Shown here piece by piece: positions 16,435 through 23,687 of a DNA stretch of 34,107 bases (position 1 is the stretch's first letter; each line of letters begins with the position of its first letter). The translations under genes were made by a program, and so were the position numbers. Source of the stretch: an uncultured Saprospiraceae bacterium (GTDB lineage Bacteria > Bacteroidota > Bacteroidia > Chitinophagales > Saprospiraceae); the NCBI GenBank assembly GCA_937125475.1, contig CAKZLL010000042.1, forward strand, positions 1-34,107, in the 5' to 3' direction. The notes under the pieces were generated by a model. It was not told where the DNA came from, did no database searches, and saw only the letters and a list, made by a program, of their open reading frames with translations.

Positions 16435-16791
16435 ATGAAAGTATTTATTCTAATTATGGGAGTTATAGAATTATTAGCAGGTTTATTGCTTTTTCTTGCT
16501 CCAACAGTTGCTCCAGGTTTGGAAGATCTAAGCATTACAGGAATTACCTTAGCTAGAATGTATGGTGGAGCAGCTTTAGCCGTTGGTTGGTTTGCAATAC
16601 AAACATGGAAAAATATGGTTCTTGTCTTGGTTCAAAGTTGTTTAAAAACCTTTGCTGTGTTTCATATTGGCGTTTCTATAGCTACTTTTTTAGGATATAA
16701 TGCTGGTATGCAAGATTTTTTACCCGTTAGTATTTTACATGGTCTTTTAGCCGTTCTTTCTGTGTATTTTTTAGTACAGAAAAAAGGTTAG
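16435..16791 (+). CDS. Small four-helix membrane protein, unknown function
   Basis: A 118-residue protein that is almost entirely hydrophobic, with four likely transmembrane helices at about residues 3-25, 40-58, 63-85 and 95-114. Short polar connectors include GLEDLSITG and the motif ARMYGGAALAVGWFA. It has no signal for cleavage and no catalytic motif. The Arg-Met-Tyr-Gly-Gly motif and topology recall the small DUF4345-like membrane proteins, but I cannot assign a family with confidence. A clear terminator follows, so it is a single-gene unit. The ATG at 16435 is the only good start. Confidence 0.72.
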   Translation: MKVFILIMGVIELLAGLLLFLAPTVAPGLEDLSITGITLARMYGGAALAVGWFAIQTWKNMVLVLVQSCLKTFAVFHIGVSIATFLGYNAGMQDFLPVSILHGLLAVLSVYFLVQKKG

Positions 16792-16816
16792 GTGAAAATA
16801 TAGATCTATTAAATCA

Positions 16817-16860
16817 AGCTTTCAGGCGATATTAAATTCAACGCCTGAAAGCTATTTTTC
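16817..16860 (+). terminator. Intrinsic terminator after the small membrane protein gene
   Basis: A perfect 12-bp stem agctttcaggcg (16817-16828)/cgcctgaaagct (16842-16853), a 13-nt loop and the U-tract attttt immediately after. Confidence 0.85.
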
Positions 16861-17028
16861 TGAATTTTCATACTAAGAACGTTATTCAAGTCACACCAAT
16901 ATCAAATTAAAAACAAACTAGCTCAACCTACATTTTTGAATTTCATTTTGACAAACGATGATAAGTTTCTTTCTCAAAAAACAACTCAATATTTAGTGGC
17001 AATCAGCCAAAAACTCTAGTTTCAAAAA

Positions 17029-17487
17029 CTAAGAAGATATGCTATTCCAAATATCTAAATAAATTTTCCAATCTCCTTCGATTTTTTTCCAAACAATAAC
17101 ATATTTTCCGCGCCATTTTGAGGTAGTATTATCTGATAATTTTAATGATTCTCCTTCGTAATAGCCATAATCATAGGCTTCATTTCCTAAAATTTTTATT
17201 TCGGAAGGCGTTACTTTATGATAGGTTGTTTTATAAAATGGACTAGGTGTCCAATATTTTTCAAGAACTTGACTGCCTTCCATAATATCCTGATTTTCTG
17301 GAAAAATTTTGCCATCCGTTGTATAAGCTGCTGCAATCGCTTTTGCATCGCCGTTCATAACATGTTTTGAAAATGCTGCTACATTTTTTAGTATGATTTC
17401 TTTTTCTGCGTCAACATTAACCTCTTTGGGCGGAATAGTGCAAGCAGAAAATAAAAAGATAGCAGCAATGAAAAATGAATATTTCAT
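17029..17487 (-). CDS. SnoaL/DUF4440-like lipoprotein
   Basis: A 152-residue exported protein. The signal ends in the lipobox Phe-Ser-Ala-Cys16. The remaining 135 residues fit the NTF2-like cone fold of the SnoaL/DUF4440 group: an N-terminal helix pair with HVMNGDAKAIAAAYTTDGKIFPEN, then strands YDYGYYEGE, WRGKYVIVWKKIEGDWKIYLDIWNS. Proteins of this group bind small ligands and sometimes have enzyme activity. No substrate can be inferred. It is transcribed alone, divergent from pcm, with a hairpin repeat between them. Confidence 0.75.
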   Translation of the reverse strand: MKYSFFIAAIFLFSACTIPPKEVNVDAEKEIILKNVAAFSKHVMNGDAKAIAAAYTTDGKIFPENQDIMEGSQVLEKYWTPSPFYKTTYHKVTPSEIKILGNEAYDYGYYEGESLKLSDNTTSKWRGKYVIVWKKIEGDWKIYLDIWNSISS

Positions 17488-17601
17488 AGAAATTGATATT
17501 TTATAAGTTGCGAATTTTATTTCACTTAAAAATAAACATAAAATCCAAAAGTATTTGTTTTTGAAGATAGACTTCCTTATTTTCCATTTTCATAAAAACA
17601 T

Positions 17602-17647
17602 TAGACTTGCACATTGCAGCCCATTAAGCTGCCGCTAAACAAGTCTA
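17602..17647. repeat. Hairpin repeat, diverged copy 2 (tagacttg/caagtcta)
   Basis: tagacttg (17602-17609) pairs with caagtcta (17640-17647), and an inner stem gcagc (17616-17620)/gctgc (17628-17632) closes around ccattaa. The outer arms are the same tagacttg as in the other dispersed copies, so this is a diverged member. It lies 28 nt before the pcm start and could be in its leader. Confidence 0.65.
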
Positions 17648-17674
17648 TTCATTCATCAAGGAAATAAAAAATCA

Positions 17675-18325
17675 TTGCAAGATACGTATAGACATAAAGG
17701 GCTTCGTCGCAGATTAGTGGATGAACTCCAAACAATGGGCATTCAAGACGAAAAAGTATTACAAGCCATTGCGACAGTGCCGCGTCATTTTTTCTTTGAA
17801 AGAACTTTTGTCCAGTTTGCGTATGAAAATGCAGCTTATCCAATTGATAAAAATCAAACAATTTCTCAGCCTTATACTGTTGCTTTTCAAACAACTTTGC
17901 TACAAGTAAAAAAACGCGAAAAAATACTAGAAGTCGGAACAGGTTCTGGTTATCAAGCGGCTGTTTTGGGTGTTTTGGGGGCGCGTGTCTATTCGGTCGA
18001 ACGCATTAAATCTTTATATCAAAGTGCGAAAGTGCTTTTTGAAGCATTAGGAATGAGAAATGTCCGAAATTATTATCGAGATGGACACAAAGGCATGGGA
18101 GAATTTGCCCCTTTTGATAAAATTCTAGTGACCGCCGCCGCTAAAGAAATTCCAATCAAGTTATTAGAACAATTAAAAATAGGCGGCTTTTTGGTTATTC
18201 CAGTCGGAAAAGGACGACAACAACAAATGCTACGCATCCAGAAAACATCAGAAGATAACGAATATATAGAAGAGAATTTCGGTGGATTTAGTTTTGTGCC
18301 AATGCTCGACGGTCGAGAAGTTTAA
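17675..18325 (+). CDS. pcm: Protein-L-isoaspartate O-methyltransferase
   Basis: A 216-residue SAM-dependent enzyme that methylates isoaspartyl residues so damaged proteins can be repaired. The PCMT hallmarks are all present: the N-terminal YRHKGLRRRLVDEL, VPRHFFFE, the substrate motif NQTISQPYTVA, SAM motif I ILEVGTGSGYQAAVLG, the post-I acidic VYSVER, YRDGHKG and a C-terminal GGFLVIPVG. The frame has no ATG that keeps these features; the start is a TTG at 17675, giving MQDTYRHKGL, which matches the usual N-terminus. AAGGA 12 nt upstream is weak support for this rare start. It is monocistronic. Confidence 0.93.
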   Translation: MQDTYRHKGLRRRLVDELQTMGIQDEKVLQAIATVPRHFFFERTFVQFAYENAAYPIDKNQTISQPYTVAFQTTLLQVKKREKILEVGTGSGYQAAVLGVLGARVYSVERIKSLYQSAKVLFEALGMRNVRNYYRDGHKGMGEFAPFDKILVTAAAKEIPIKLLEQLKIGGFLVIPVGKGRQQQMLRIQKTSEDNEYIEENFGGFSFVPMLDGREV

Positions 18326-18370
18326 ATACTAATATTCAATTTCATTTTTTCGTAAAAAAAGTAAGTTAAC

Positions 18371-18435
18371 AATAGACTTGTACGGCGGCTACTTAATTTT
18401 TTGCCATAGATCACTAGCCACCGTACAGGTATAAT
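18371..18435. repeat. Dispersed hairpin repeat, copy 3
   Basis: Left arm aatagacttgtacggcggct (18371-18390) and right arm tagccaccgtacaggtata (18415-18433) form an imperfect inverted repeat with a loop of about 24 nt. The left arm is identical to copy 1 at 5317-5337. The element lies between the convergent pcm and MltA-like genes. A second small stem, aacaatc/gattgtt, follows near 18437-18461. Confidence 0.8.
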
Positions 18436-18541
18436 AAACAATCCTAAAATTTGAGATTGTTATTGATAACTTGCCTTTTTCTATAAAATCTGACTTTTGA
18501 AAAAACAAAAATCGTGACGAATAAATGAAAACCTAATCTGT

Positions 18542-19705
18542 TCAATCCTTAGCCAACAATAGCCATACTTCTCCATAATGATGCAAAGCATTTGCTATAT
18601 TTTCGCCTGCTAAACCTGTTCCACTAAAGAAATCTATATGCCCTTTTTTGATCGCTCCTCCCACATCATGCGCAAACAAAATTCGATAATCATGACGCAC
18701 TAAAACGCCTTCACTATTCAAAACAGGCACTTTTCCTAGCATCACACTACCTAAAGGAATCAAGGATTTATCAACTGCCACAGAATGTTGAGCCACTAAA
18801 GGAACGCCTGCCGCGCCCGAAGGTTTGCCGCTATTTTCTTTAAAAAACACATACGATTCATTTTGATTCAAAGTTTTTTGTAAATCATTAGGATTTTCTG
18901 CTGCCCATTTTCTAATCGCATCTAATGAAATTTTATCCGCTGGTACAAGCCCTTCCGCCACTAAATATTTGCCTAAACTCTTGTATGCATAACCATTTTT
19001 ACCACCAAAACTCAATAGTTTTTGATCGCCATTTCGGTATTCTACCACGCCAGAACCTTGTACTTGCATCGTATAAATTTCGAGTAAACTAGACGAATAA
19101 CAAATCTCTAAACCTTTGCCAGCTAGTGCTTTTTTATTATCAATATCTTCACGCGTTGGCTTTTTTCCATTCCAACTTTTAGGCTTGCGATAAAGCGGAT
19201 ATTTATAAATATCGGTCTTTTTTTTGCTCACTTGCAAAACAGGAATATAATAGCCTGTAAAATGCATATTGCCTCGATTATCCTCTCCATCCATTTGATG
19301 AAACTCCACAAAATCGCCTAAATCACCGCCTTCTGCTTGCCATTTTTTCACGGCTTTTATCGTTTTTTTGATTTGAAGATCAGAAACAGTCAATTCATCT
19401 GAAAGTTGATGTGTTCGTTTTTTTCTTTTCAAATATCGCTCTGTTCCTGCTATCGCTTCGCTCAATTCATTGGATTTGGGCGGTCTAATACCTTTCAAAT
19501 CCGTTTTGGTATAACTTTCTTTTAGAAGAGGCGCGTCATGATCTTTTCCATTGTTTTCAAACTCATACCCCAAACCTGGCGTTTGATTAAGGTTTTTGTT
19601 TTGATTAGCATCGGAAGCCGCTTGTCTTTTTTCGGATCTATCACTTTGGCAACTCAATAATAAACTAAAACAAAGGATAGATAATACGATAGTCGTTTTT
19701 TTCAT
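18542..19705 (-). CDS. mltA: Membrane-bound lytic murein transglycosylase A-like lipoprotein
   Basis: A 387-residue lipoprotein, with the lipobox ending Leu-Leu-Ser-Cys19, predicted to cleave peptidoglycan glycan strands with formation of 1,6-anhydro-muramic acid. The MltA domain covers about residues 110-290 (FTGYYIPVLQVS, GKGLEICYSSSLLEIYTMQVQGSGVVEYRNG). The C-terminal 3D domain shows SLIPLGSVMLGKVPV, LFAHDVGGAIKKGHIDFFSG and GEVWLLL; the Asp-Val-Gly and Asp-Phe-Phe aspartates match the catalytic region of MltA. The first 80 residues after the lipobox are polar and probably a spacer. It is monocistronic. Confidence 0.88.
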   Translation of the reverse strand: MKKTTIVLSILCFSLLLSCQSDRSEKRQAASDANQNKNLNQTPGLGYEFENNGKDHDAPLLKESYTKTDLKGIRPPKSNELSEAIAGTERYLKRKKRTHQLSDELTVSDLQIKKTIKAVKKWQAEGGDLGDFVEFHQMDGEDNRGNMHFTGYYIPVLQVSKKKTDIYKYPLYRKPKSWNGKKPTREDIDNKKALAGKGLEICYSSSLLEIYTMQVQGSGVVEYRNGDQKLLSFGGKNGYAYKSLGKYLVAEGLVPADKISLDAIRKWAAENPNDLQKTLNQNESYVFFKENSGKPSGAAGVPLVAQHSVAVDKSLIPLGSVMLGKVPVLNSEGVLVRHDYRILFAHDVGGAIKKGHIDFFSGTGLAGENIANALHHYGEVWLLLAKD

Positions 19706-19770
19706 CAGATTATTAATAATGATTTTATAAATAGGTTTTTATGATTATTGAACCGTTTTAATAACTTTTC

Positions 19771-20760
19771 TTATGCTTTCAATTTAGATAATAATAGTTG
19801 TTTTTGGTCTTCTGACATTCCATAAATTGGCTGATGCCAATTGAGATCACGATAATAATCAATAGTTTGCTTGATACTTGTTTTTAAATCAATGATTGAA
19901 ATATCGAAATCATTCAATAGTTTTTCATTACTATAAGTATAATAATCAGAATTTAGCCATAAGGGCATATCTGCCCATTGTTTGATTTCATTAGCCATTA
20001 AAAAATCGGACGGTGCATTAACAGTTTCAATTTTTTTATTTAAAATCTTAACTGTTGCTTTTATTATTTCTCTGATAGAAACTAGTGGATGACTCGTAAC
20101 AGTATAGATATTTCGATGTTCAGAAATAGTCAAAGATTGAAGAATTACATTGACTAAATCTTTAACATAAGTCAATGAAAGCGTGCGTTTCCCTTCTTCT
20201 GGAACTAATACTTGCTCATATTTTTGGACTTGATACAACCAATAATACAACCGATCTGTATGATCAAATGCGCCATAAACTCAAGCTGGTCTTAATATGA
20301 TATGATCAAAACCTGAGGTCTGTAAGAGACGTTCACAAGCAGCTTTTTTATTACCATAATGGACATACATACTCGATTCAGCCGCTTGCTCTGCCGTACA
20401 ATCCATTATTGGCGTATCTTCTTTTCTGAGTATGGATTGCTCTTTTTCATTATCATAAACCGAGCAAGTCGAAACGAAAATATAGCGCTTTAAATCTTGA
20501 TTAACTACTTTTAAAATTCGCTCCAAAGAATGCGGCAAATACCCCGAAAGATCAATAATATAATCCCATTTTTGCTGACCAATAATAGCTACTTCATCCG
20601 TATTTCTATCGCCTTTCAGCCTTTTCAAATCGGGAAAAACATCAGCATTAGTAATGCCTCGATTAAAAAGTGTCACTTCATATTCTTCTAATTTTGTTAA
20701 GGATTGAAGTAAATTTCGACCAATAAAATTAGTCCCACCAATGACAAGGAGTTGTTTCAT
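19771..20760 (-). pseudogene. NAD-dependent epimerase/dehydratase gene interrupted by one in-frame TGA
   Basis: Minus from 20760, 159 codons encode a Rossmann-type SDR N-terminus (VIGGTNFIGRNLLQSL, then YIFVSTCSVYDNEK and MYVHYGNKKAACERLL). The frame then meets TGA at 20283-20281 within ILRPA-stop-VYGAFDHTDRLYYW and continues in the same frame for 169 codons, giving a normal family length of about 329 residues. The residue after Arg-Pro-Ala is variable in the family; a single substitution from CGA (Arg), GGA (Gly) or TGG (Trp) would give this TGA. UGA is a normal stop in this genome (for example at the end of the PNP gene), so it is not reassigned. Either a recent nonsense mutation or a sequencing error. 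The downstream part could start internally but lacks the NAD-binding site. Confidence 0.85.
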
Positions 20761-20771
20761 AAGAGTATTTT

Positions 20772-20830
20772 TTTGATGATGATGTTCTATCTTATCTTTG
20801 CCTAAGATAATAAATTAGGCATTATTTTTT
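20772..20830 (+). promoter_or_regulatory. Possible aroA promoter overlapped by a hairpin with U-tract
   Basis: TTTG (20772-20775) and TATCTTTG (20793-20800), 17 nt apart, fit the Bacteroidota promoter form. A 7-bp stem tgcctaa (20799-20805)/ttaggca (20815-20821) followed by ttatttttt (20822-20830) looks like a plus-strand terminator, yet no plus-strand gene lies upstream within 2.4 kb. The two readings compete. The rest of the 230-nt gap to 20990 is AT-rich leader. Confidence 0.35.
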
Positions 20831-20990
20831 AGATAGAAAAATCATATTTTCTGAATTTTAACGGCTCATTATTTATCTTTTTTATAAATGTTTTGAACAA
20901 AAATTAGTAGTTCTTTTATGATTTTACTAACATTGTTGTTTATTTTTTACAAATTTTATTACAAGAAGATCATTTTTTTAAAAAATAGCT

Positions 20991-22223
20991 ATGGAAAGCA
21001 TTCAAGTATTTAAAAAAGATAAAAGCATTCAAGGAGAAATCACCTTAACTGGCTCAAAAAGTATTAGTAATCGAGCTTTATTGATTCGAGCTTTATGCCA
21101 AGATGATTTTGAAATTCAGCCATTAGCAGCAGCTCAAGACACACAAACGATGGTGGAATTGCTAGAATCAAACGAGCAAATCTTAGATGCCGGTCCTGCA
21201 GGAACGACCTATCGTTTCCTCACTGCCTATTTATCTTTGCAGGAAGGCGAGCAAATCCTAACTGGTTCGGAGCGAATGAAACAACGACCAATAGGTATTT
21301 TGGCGGAAGCCCTCAAAAAGCTAGGCGCGAATATCGAATACATGGAAAATGAAGGTTATCCGCCATTAAAAATAGGTTCGCCGACAGCCGATTTTGGAAA
21401 AAATAACCGCATAGAAATCCCTGCAAATGTAAGTAGTCAATATATTTCAGCCCTATTAATGATCGCGCCTAATTTGCCAAATGGCATTGAACTGGTCTTA
21501 ACTGGCAATATTGTTTCAAGACCTTATATTCAAATGACTTTGAATTTGATGGCTTATTTTGGTATTAAATACGATTGGTCTGGACAGATTATTTTGATCA
21601 AAAATCAAGCTTATCAAGCTGAAAAATTTACAGTTGAGGCGGATTGGTCAGCCGCTTCTTATTATTATACTTTAGCTGCTTTCGCGGATGATTGTGATTT
21701 GCAATTGAATGGTTTATTTGAAAATAGTGTGCAAGGAGATTCTGCATTAGTCAAAATGACAACTCATTTTGGTGTACAAACGACCTTCAATGAAAAAGGT
21801 ATTCATTTATCAAAATCGACTCCCAAAACAGGGCAGTTTATATATGATTTTTTGGAATGCCCTGATTTAGCGCAAGCTATTGCCGTGACTTGTGGTGGTC
21901 TTGGTATAGAAGGTTTATTTTCTGGTTTGGAAACGTTAAAAATCAAAGAAACAGACAGAGTCGCAGCACTTTATAATGAATTAAAAAAAGTAGGTGTTGA
22001 TTTTATTGAGCAAGAAAATGGCGCTTGTATCGTCAATAAAAAAGCAATAAAGCCAGCACTTATACCAAGTTTTGCGACTTACGAAGATCATCGAATGGCA
22101 ATGGCTTTTGCACCTTTAGCAATGTTACTTGATGTGGTTCAGATAGAAGAACCGAAAGTAGTTGGCAAATCTTATCCACATTTTTGGGAAGATTTAGAAA
22201 AAATAGGATTTCATTCTAAATAA
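20991..22223 (+). CDS. aroA: 3-phosphoshikimate 1-carboxyvinyltransferase (EPSP synthase)
   Basis: A 410-residue enzyme that joins shikimate-3-phosphate and phosphoenolpyruvate in the sixth step of the shikimate pathway. It shows the N-terminal LTGSKSISNRALLIRAL (PEP and S3P-binding Lys and Ser-Arg), DAGPAGTTYRFLTA (the variant of the NAGTAMRPL loop common in this phylum), RMKQRPIGILAEAL, VSSQYISALL, a C-terminal KETDRVAALYNEL and EDHRMAMAFAPLAML. It is slightly shorter than the E. coli enzyme but both domains are complete. The gene stands alone: other aro genes are absent, and the complex inverted repeat at 22228 follows immediately. Confidence 0.96.
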   Translation: MESIQVFKKDKSIQGEITLTGSKSISNRALLIRALCQDDFEIQPLAAAQDTQTMVELLESNEQILDAGPAGTTYRFLTAYLSLQEGEQILTGSERMKQRPIGILAEALKKLGANIEYMENEGYPPLKIGSPTADFGKNNRIEIPANVSSQYISALLMIAPNLPNGIELVLTGNIVSRPYIQMTLNLMAYFGIKYDWSGQIILIKNQAYQAEKFTVEADWSAASYYYTLAAFADDCDLQLNGLFENSVQGDSALVKMTTHFGVQTTFNEKGIHLSKSTPKTGQFIYDFLECPDLAQAIAVTCGGLGIEGLFSGLETLKIKETDRVAALYNELKKVGVDFIEQENGACIVNKKAIKPALIPSFATYEDHRMAMAFAPLAMLLDVVQIEEPKVVGKSYPHFWEDLEKIGFHSK

Positions 22224-22227
22224 TAGA

Positions 22228-22405
22228 AAATAGGTAGGCATAGAAAAAAAGGTTCATTGACAATTTTTGCCAAAGATAGGAGGCACTTTGAAAGTGCCTC
22301 CTATCTAACCTTTGATTTTCAAACAATTATACATTTGTTTTAATTGATAAAATTCAGTTCTGGCAAAAATTGTCAAAGAACCTTTTTTCTATGCCTACCT
22401 ATTTT
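22228..22405. repeat. 178-bp element with 45-bp terminal inverted repeats and a nested hairpin (MITE-like)
   Basis: Arms 22228-22272 and 22361-22405 are reverse complements with one mismatch in 45 (starting aaaataggtaggcatagaaa). Inside, agataggaggcacttt (22274-22289) and aaagtgcctcctatct (22291-22306) form a second perfect hairpin, leaving about 54 nt of unique AT-rich DNA. There is no open frame. I see no clear target-site duplication. It begins 5 nt after the aroA stop codon. It could be a non-autonomous mobile element or a large structured 3' end for aroA; a long perfect stem of this kind would stop or stabilise the transcript. Confidence 0.8.
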
Positions 22406-22599
22406 AATTTTGAAATAAAATAAATGAGCTATTTATCTTTTACAAATCATTAAACTCAACACATTATAAATCAAATTTCATTTTTAATAATATAATAGTG
22501 TTACAACTTTAAAGTAGAAAAAAAATAATTTTTTCATTTTATTATTGCGAATTTAAAAAATATAACATACATTTGTTAGTATAATTGAAACAGTAAGTA
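22406..22599 (+). promoter_or_regulatory. Region upstream of the arginine leader, with promoter at 22545-22575
   Basis: About 140 nt of AT-rich DNA precede a strong Bacteroidota promoter: TTG (22545-22547), a 20-nt spacer and TACATTTG (22568-22575), which matches TAnnTTTG exactly. Transcription should begin near 22580, leaving a 5' end of roughly 20 nt before the leader ATG at 22600. No repressor palindrome is obvious around the promoter. Confidence 0.75.
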
Positions 22600-22698
22600 A
22601 TGAAACAATCTTTCAACATACATTCTTTAACAACTTTTATTGTGACTCCTCGTCGCAATACTACTGCTGTTTTCCCACGTCGCTTTAGGCGTGTATAA
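22600..22698 (+). CDS. Arginine-rich leader peptide (putative attenuator peptide of the arginine cluster)
   Basis: A 32-codon frame, too short for usual gene calls, starts ATG 22600 and ends TAA 22698. It begins MKQSFNIHSLTTFIVT and continues PRRNTTAVFPRRFRRV. Arginine takes 6 of the 14 positions from 18 to 31, as three Arg-Arg pairs with codons CGT CGC, CGT CGC and AGG CGT; AGG is uncommon in the window. It lies 25 nt after a good promoter and 172 nt before proC, the first gene of the arginine cluster. A hairpin cacgtc (22676-22681)/ggcgtg (22688-22693) covers the distal arginine codons. By analogy with the his, trp and ilv leaders, ribosome stalling at Arg codons when charged arginine tRNA is scarce would alter folding of the downstream leader. 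The reading frame is seen; the mechanism is inferred. Confidence 0.75.
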   Translation: MKQSFNIHSLTTFIVTPRRNTTAVFPRRFRRV

Positions 22699-22768
22699 TT
22701 ATATTTTTCCGAGCAACGGGCATTTCGTCCCCTATTTGATTTCAATATCAATTTATTCAACTTTTGGC

Positions 22769-22804
22769 AATCAGTAATACTTACTGGTTACAGCTTATTT
22801 TTTT
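22769..22804 (+). promoter_or_regulatory. Alternative hairpin in the arginine leader followed by a delayed U-tract
   Basis: aatcagtaa (22769-22777) pairs with ttactggtt (22781-22789), nine pairs including one G-U, around the loop tac. A run of seven T residues (22798-22804) follows after 8 nt, which is too far for a classic terminator. The descending arm tacttactg (22778-22786) is also the exact complement of cagtaagta (22591-22599), just before the leader ATG, so competing folds are possible. Confidence 0.45.
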
Positions 22805-22832
22805 AATCATTTTTCAAAATAAAAGAAAAATG

Positions 22833-22857
22833 AAAAGGTACTTCTATACCTTTTTTT
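22833..22857 (+). terminator. Candidate attenuator terminator just upstream of proC
   Basis: aaaaggta (22833-22840) pairs exactly with tacctttt (22847-22854) around the loop cttcta, followed by further T residues (seven T in a row, 22851-22857). The stem has only two G-C pairs, so it is weak alone. It lies after the leader peptide and 13 nt before the proC ATG, the position expected of a regulated terminator; it could alternatively hide the translation start region. Confidence 0.55.
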
Positions 22858-22870
22858 ATAAAATCAACTC

Positions 22871-23668
22871 ATGAATATATTAATCATCGGCGGTGGAAAT
22901 ATGGGATTAACTTTTGCCAAATCGTTTATCAATTCTCACGTCGTTACACCTGAACAACTGATTATTCTTGAAAAATCACAAGAAAGAGCCGCTCATCTCA
23001 AAACACTAAAAATTGCAAGGGTTTTTGATGATCCTATCTGTGTAAAAGCTGCGGCTCTAATCGTTTTGGCGGTCAAGCCACAAAATGCAAAAGATCTTTT
23101 TGAAGAGATGACAAAGTATGTTGATAATGATCAAGTTGTGCTAAGTATTATGGCAGGCGTTAAGATTGAAACGATCAAAAAACATCTAAAACTTGGGAAA
23201 GTTATCCGTGCAATGCCTAACCTTCCAGCTCAAATTGGTTTAGGAATGACTGGTTTTACTGCAACAGATGCCGTTTCAAGATTTGAACTTGGAGCTATCC
23301 AAAATCTACTTTCCACCACAGGAAAAACCCTTCATGTGGATAATGAAGAAGCCATCGACAAAATCACTGCTATTTCTGGTTCTGGTCCTGCTTATATGTT
23401 TTATTTCTTAGATGCAATGATTACTGCTGCCAAAGAAATGGGCTTTAATAAAGGTGAAGCAGAACTTTTAGTTGTACAAACTTTCAAAGGTGCACTCCAA
23501 CTTTTCCAACAAAATAGCTTCACTTGCCAAGATTGGATTAATAAAGTGGCTTCAAAAGGCGGAACAACCGAAGCCGCAATTCAAGCTTTTAATAATAAAG
23601 CAGTTCGACAACATATTGTTGATGGAGCAAATACAGCATGGAAACGCGCAGTAGAATTAGGAAATTAA
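22871..23668 (+). CDS. proC: Pyrroline-5-carboxylate reductase
   Basis: A 265-residue enzyme that reduces pyrroline-5-carboxylate to proline with NAD(P)H. It has the Rossmann GGGNMGLTFAKSF at residues 6-18, the LAVKPQNAKDL strand, MAGVKIETI, RAMPNLPAQIG, the catalytic/signature SGSGPAYMFYFLDAM and KVASKGGTTEAAI at the C-terminus. It is the first gene of the arginine cluster and, if the leader model is right, would be under arginine control, linking proline and arginine/ornithine metabolism, which share glutamate-derived intermediates. A 78-nt gap with a strong hairpin separates it from the acetyltransferase gene. Confidence 0.95.
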   Translation: MNILIIGGGNMGLTFAKSFINSHVVTPEQLIILEKSQERAAHLKTLKIARVFDDPICVKAAALIVLAVKPQNAKDLFEEMTKYVDNDQVVLSIMAGVKIETIKKHLKLGKVIRAMPNLPAQIGLGMTGFTATDAVSRFELGAIQNLLSTTGKTLHVDNEEAIDKITAISGSGPAYMFYFLDAMITAAKEMGFNKGEAELLVVQTFKGALQLFQQNSFTCQDWINKVASKGGTTEAAIQAFNNKAVRQHIVDGANTAWKRAVELGN

Positions 23669-23687
23669 ATTGCAACAATAGGAAAAC

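Noticed and set aside
20281-20283. UGA recoding (selenocysteine or tryptophan) in the epimerase gene
   Set aside because: UGA ends other genes normally, no selenocysteine insertion hairpin is evident just after the codon, and this position is not a catalytic Cys in the family.
20799-20830. The stem and U-tract before aroA as a terminator of an upstream gene
   Set aside because: No plus-strand gene lies upstream within 2.4 kb and the likely aroA promoter overlaps it, so its role is left open and it is listed only as part of the promoter region.
22542-22760. A 72-codon minus-strand frame opposite the arginine leader
   Set aside because: It has no recognisable domain, is antisense to the promoter and leader peptide, and is explained as a shadow of the leader frame.
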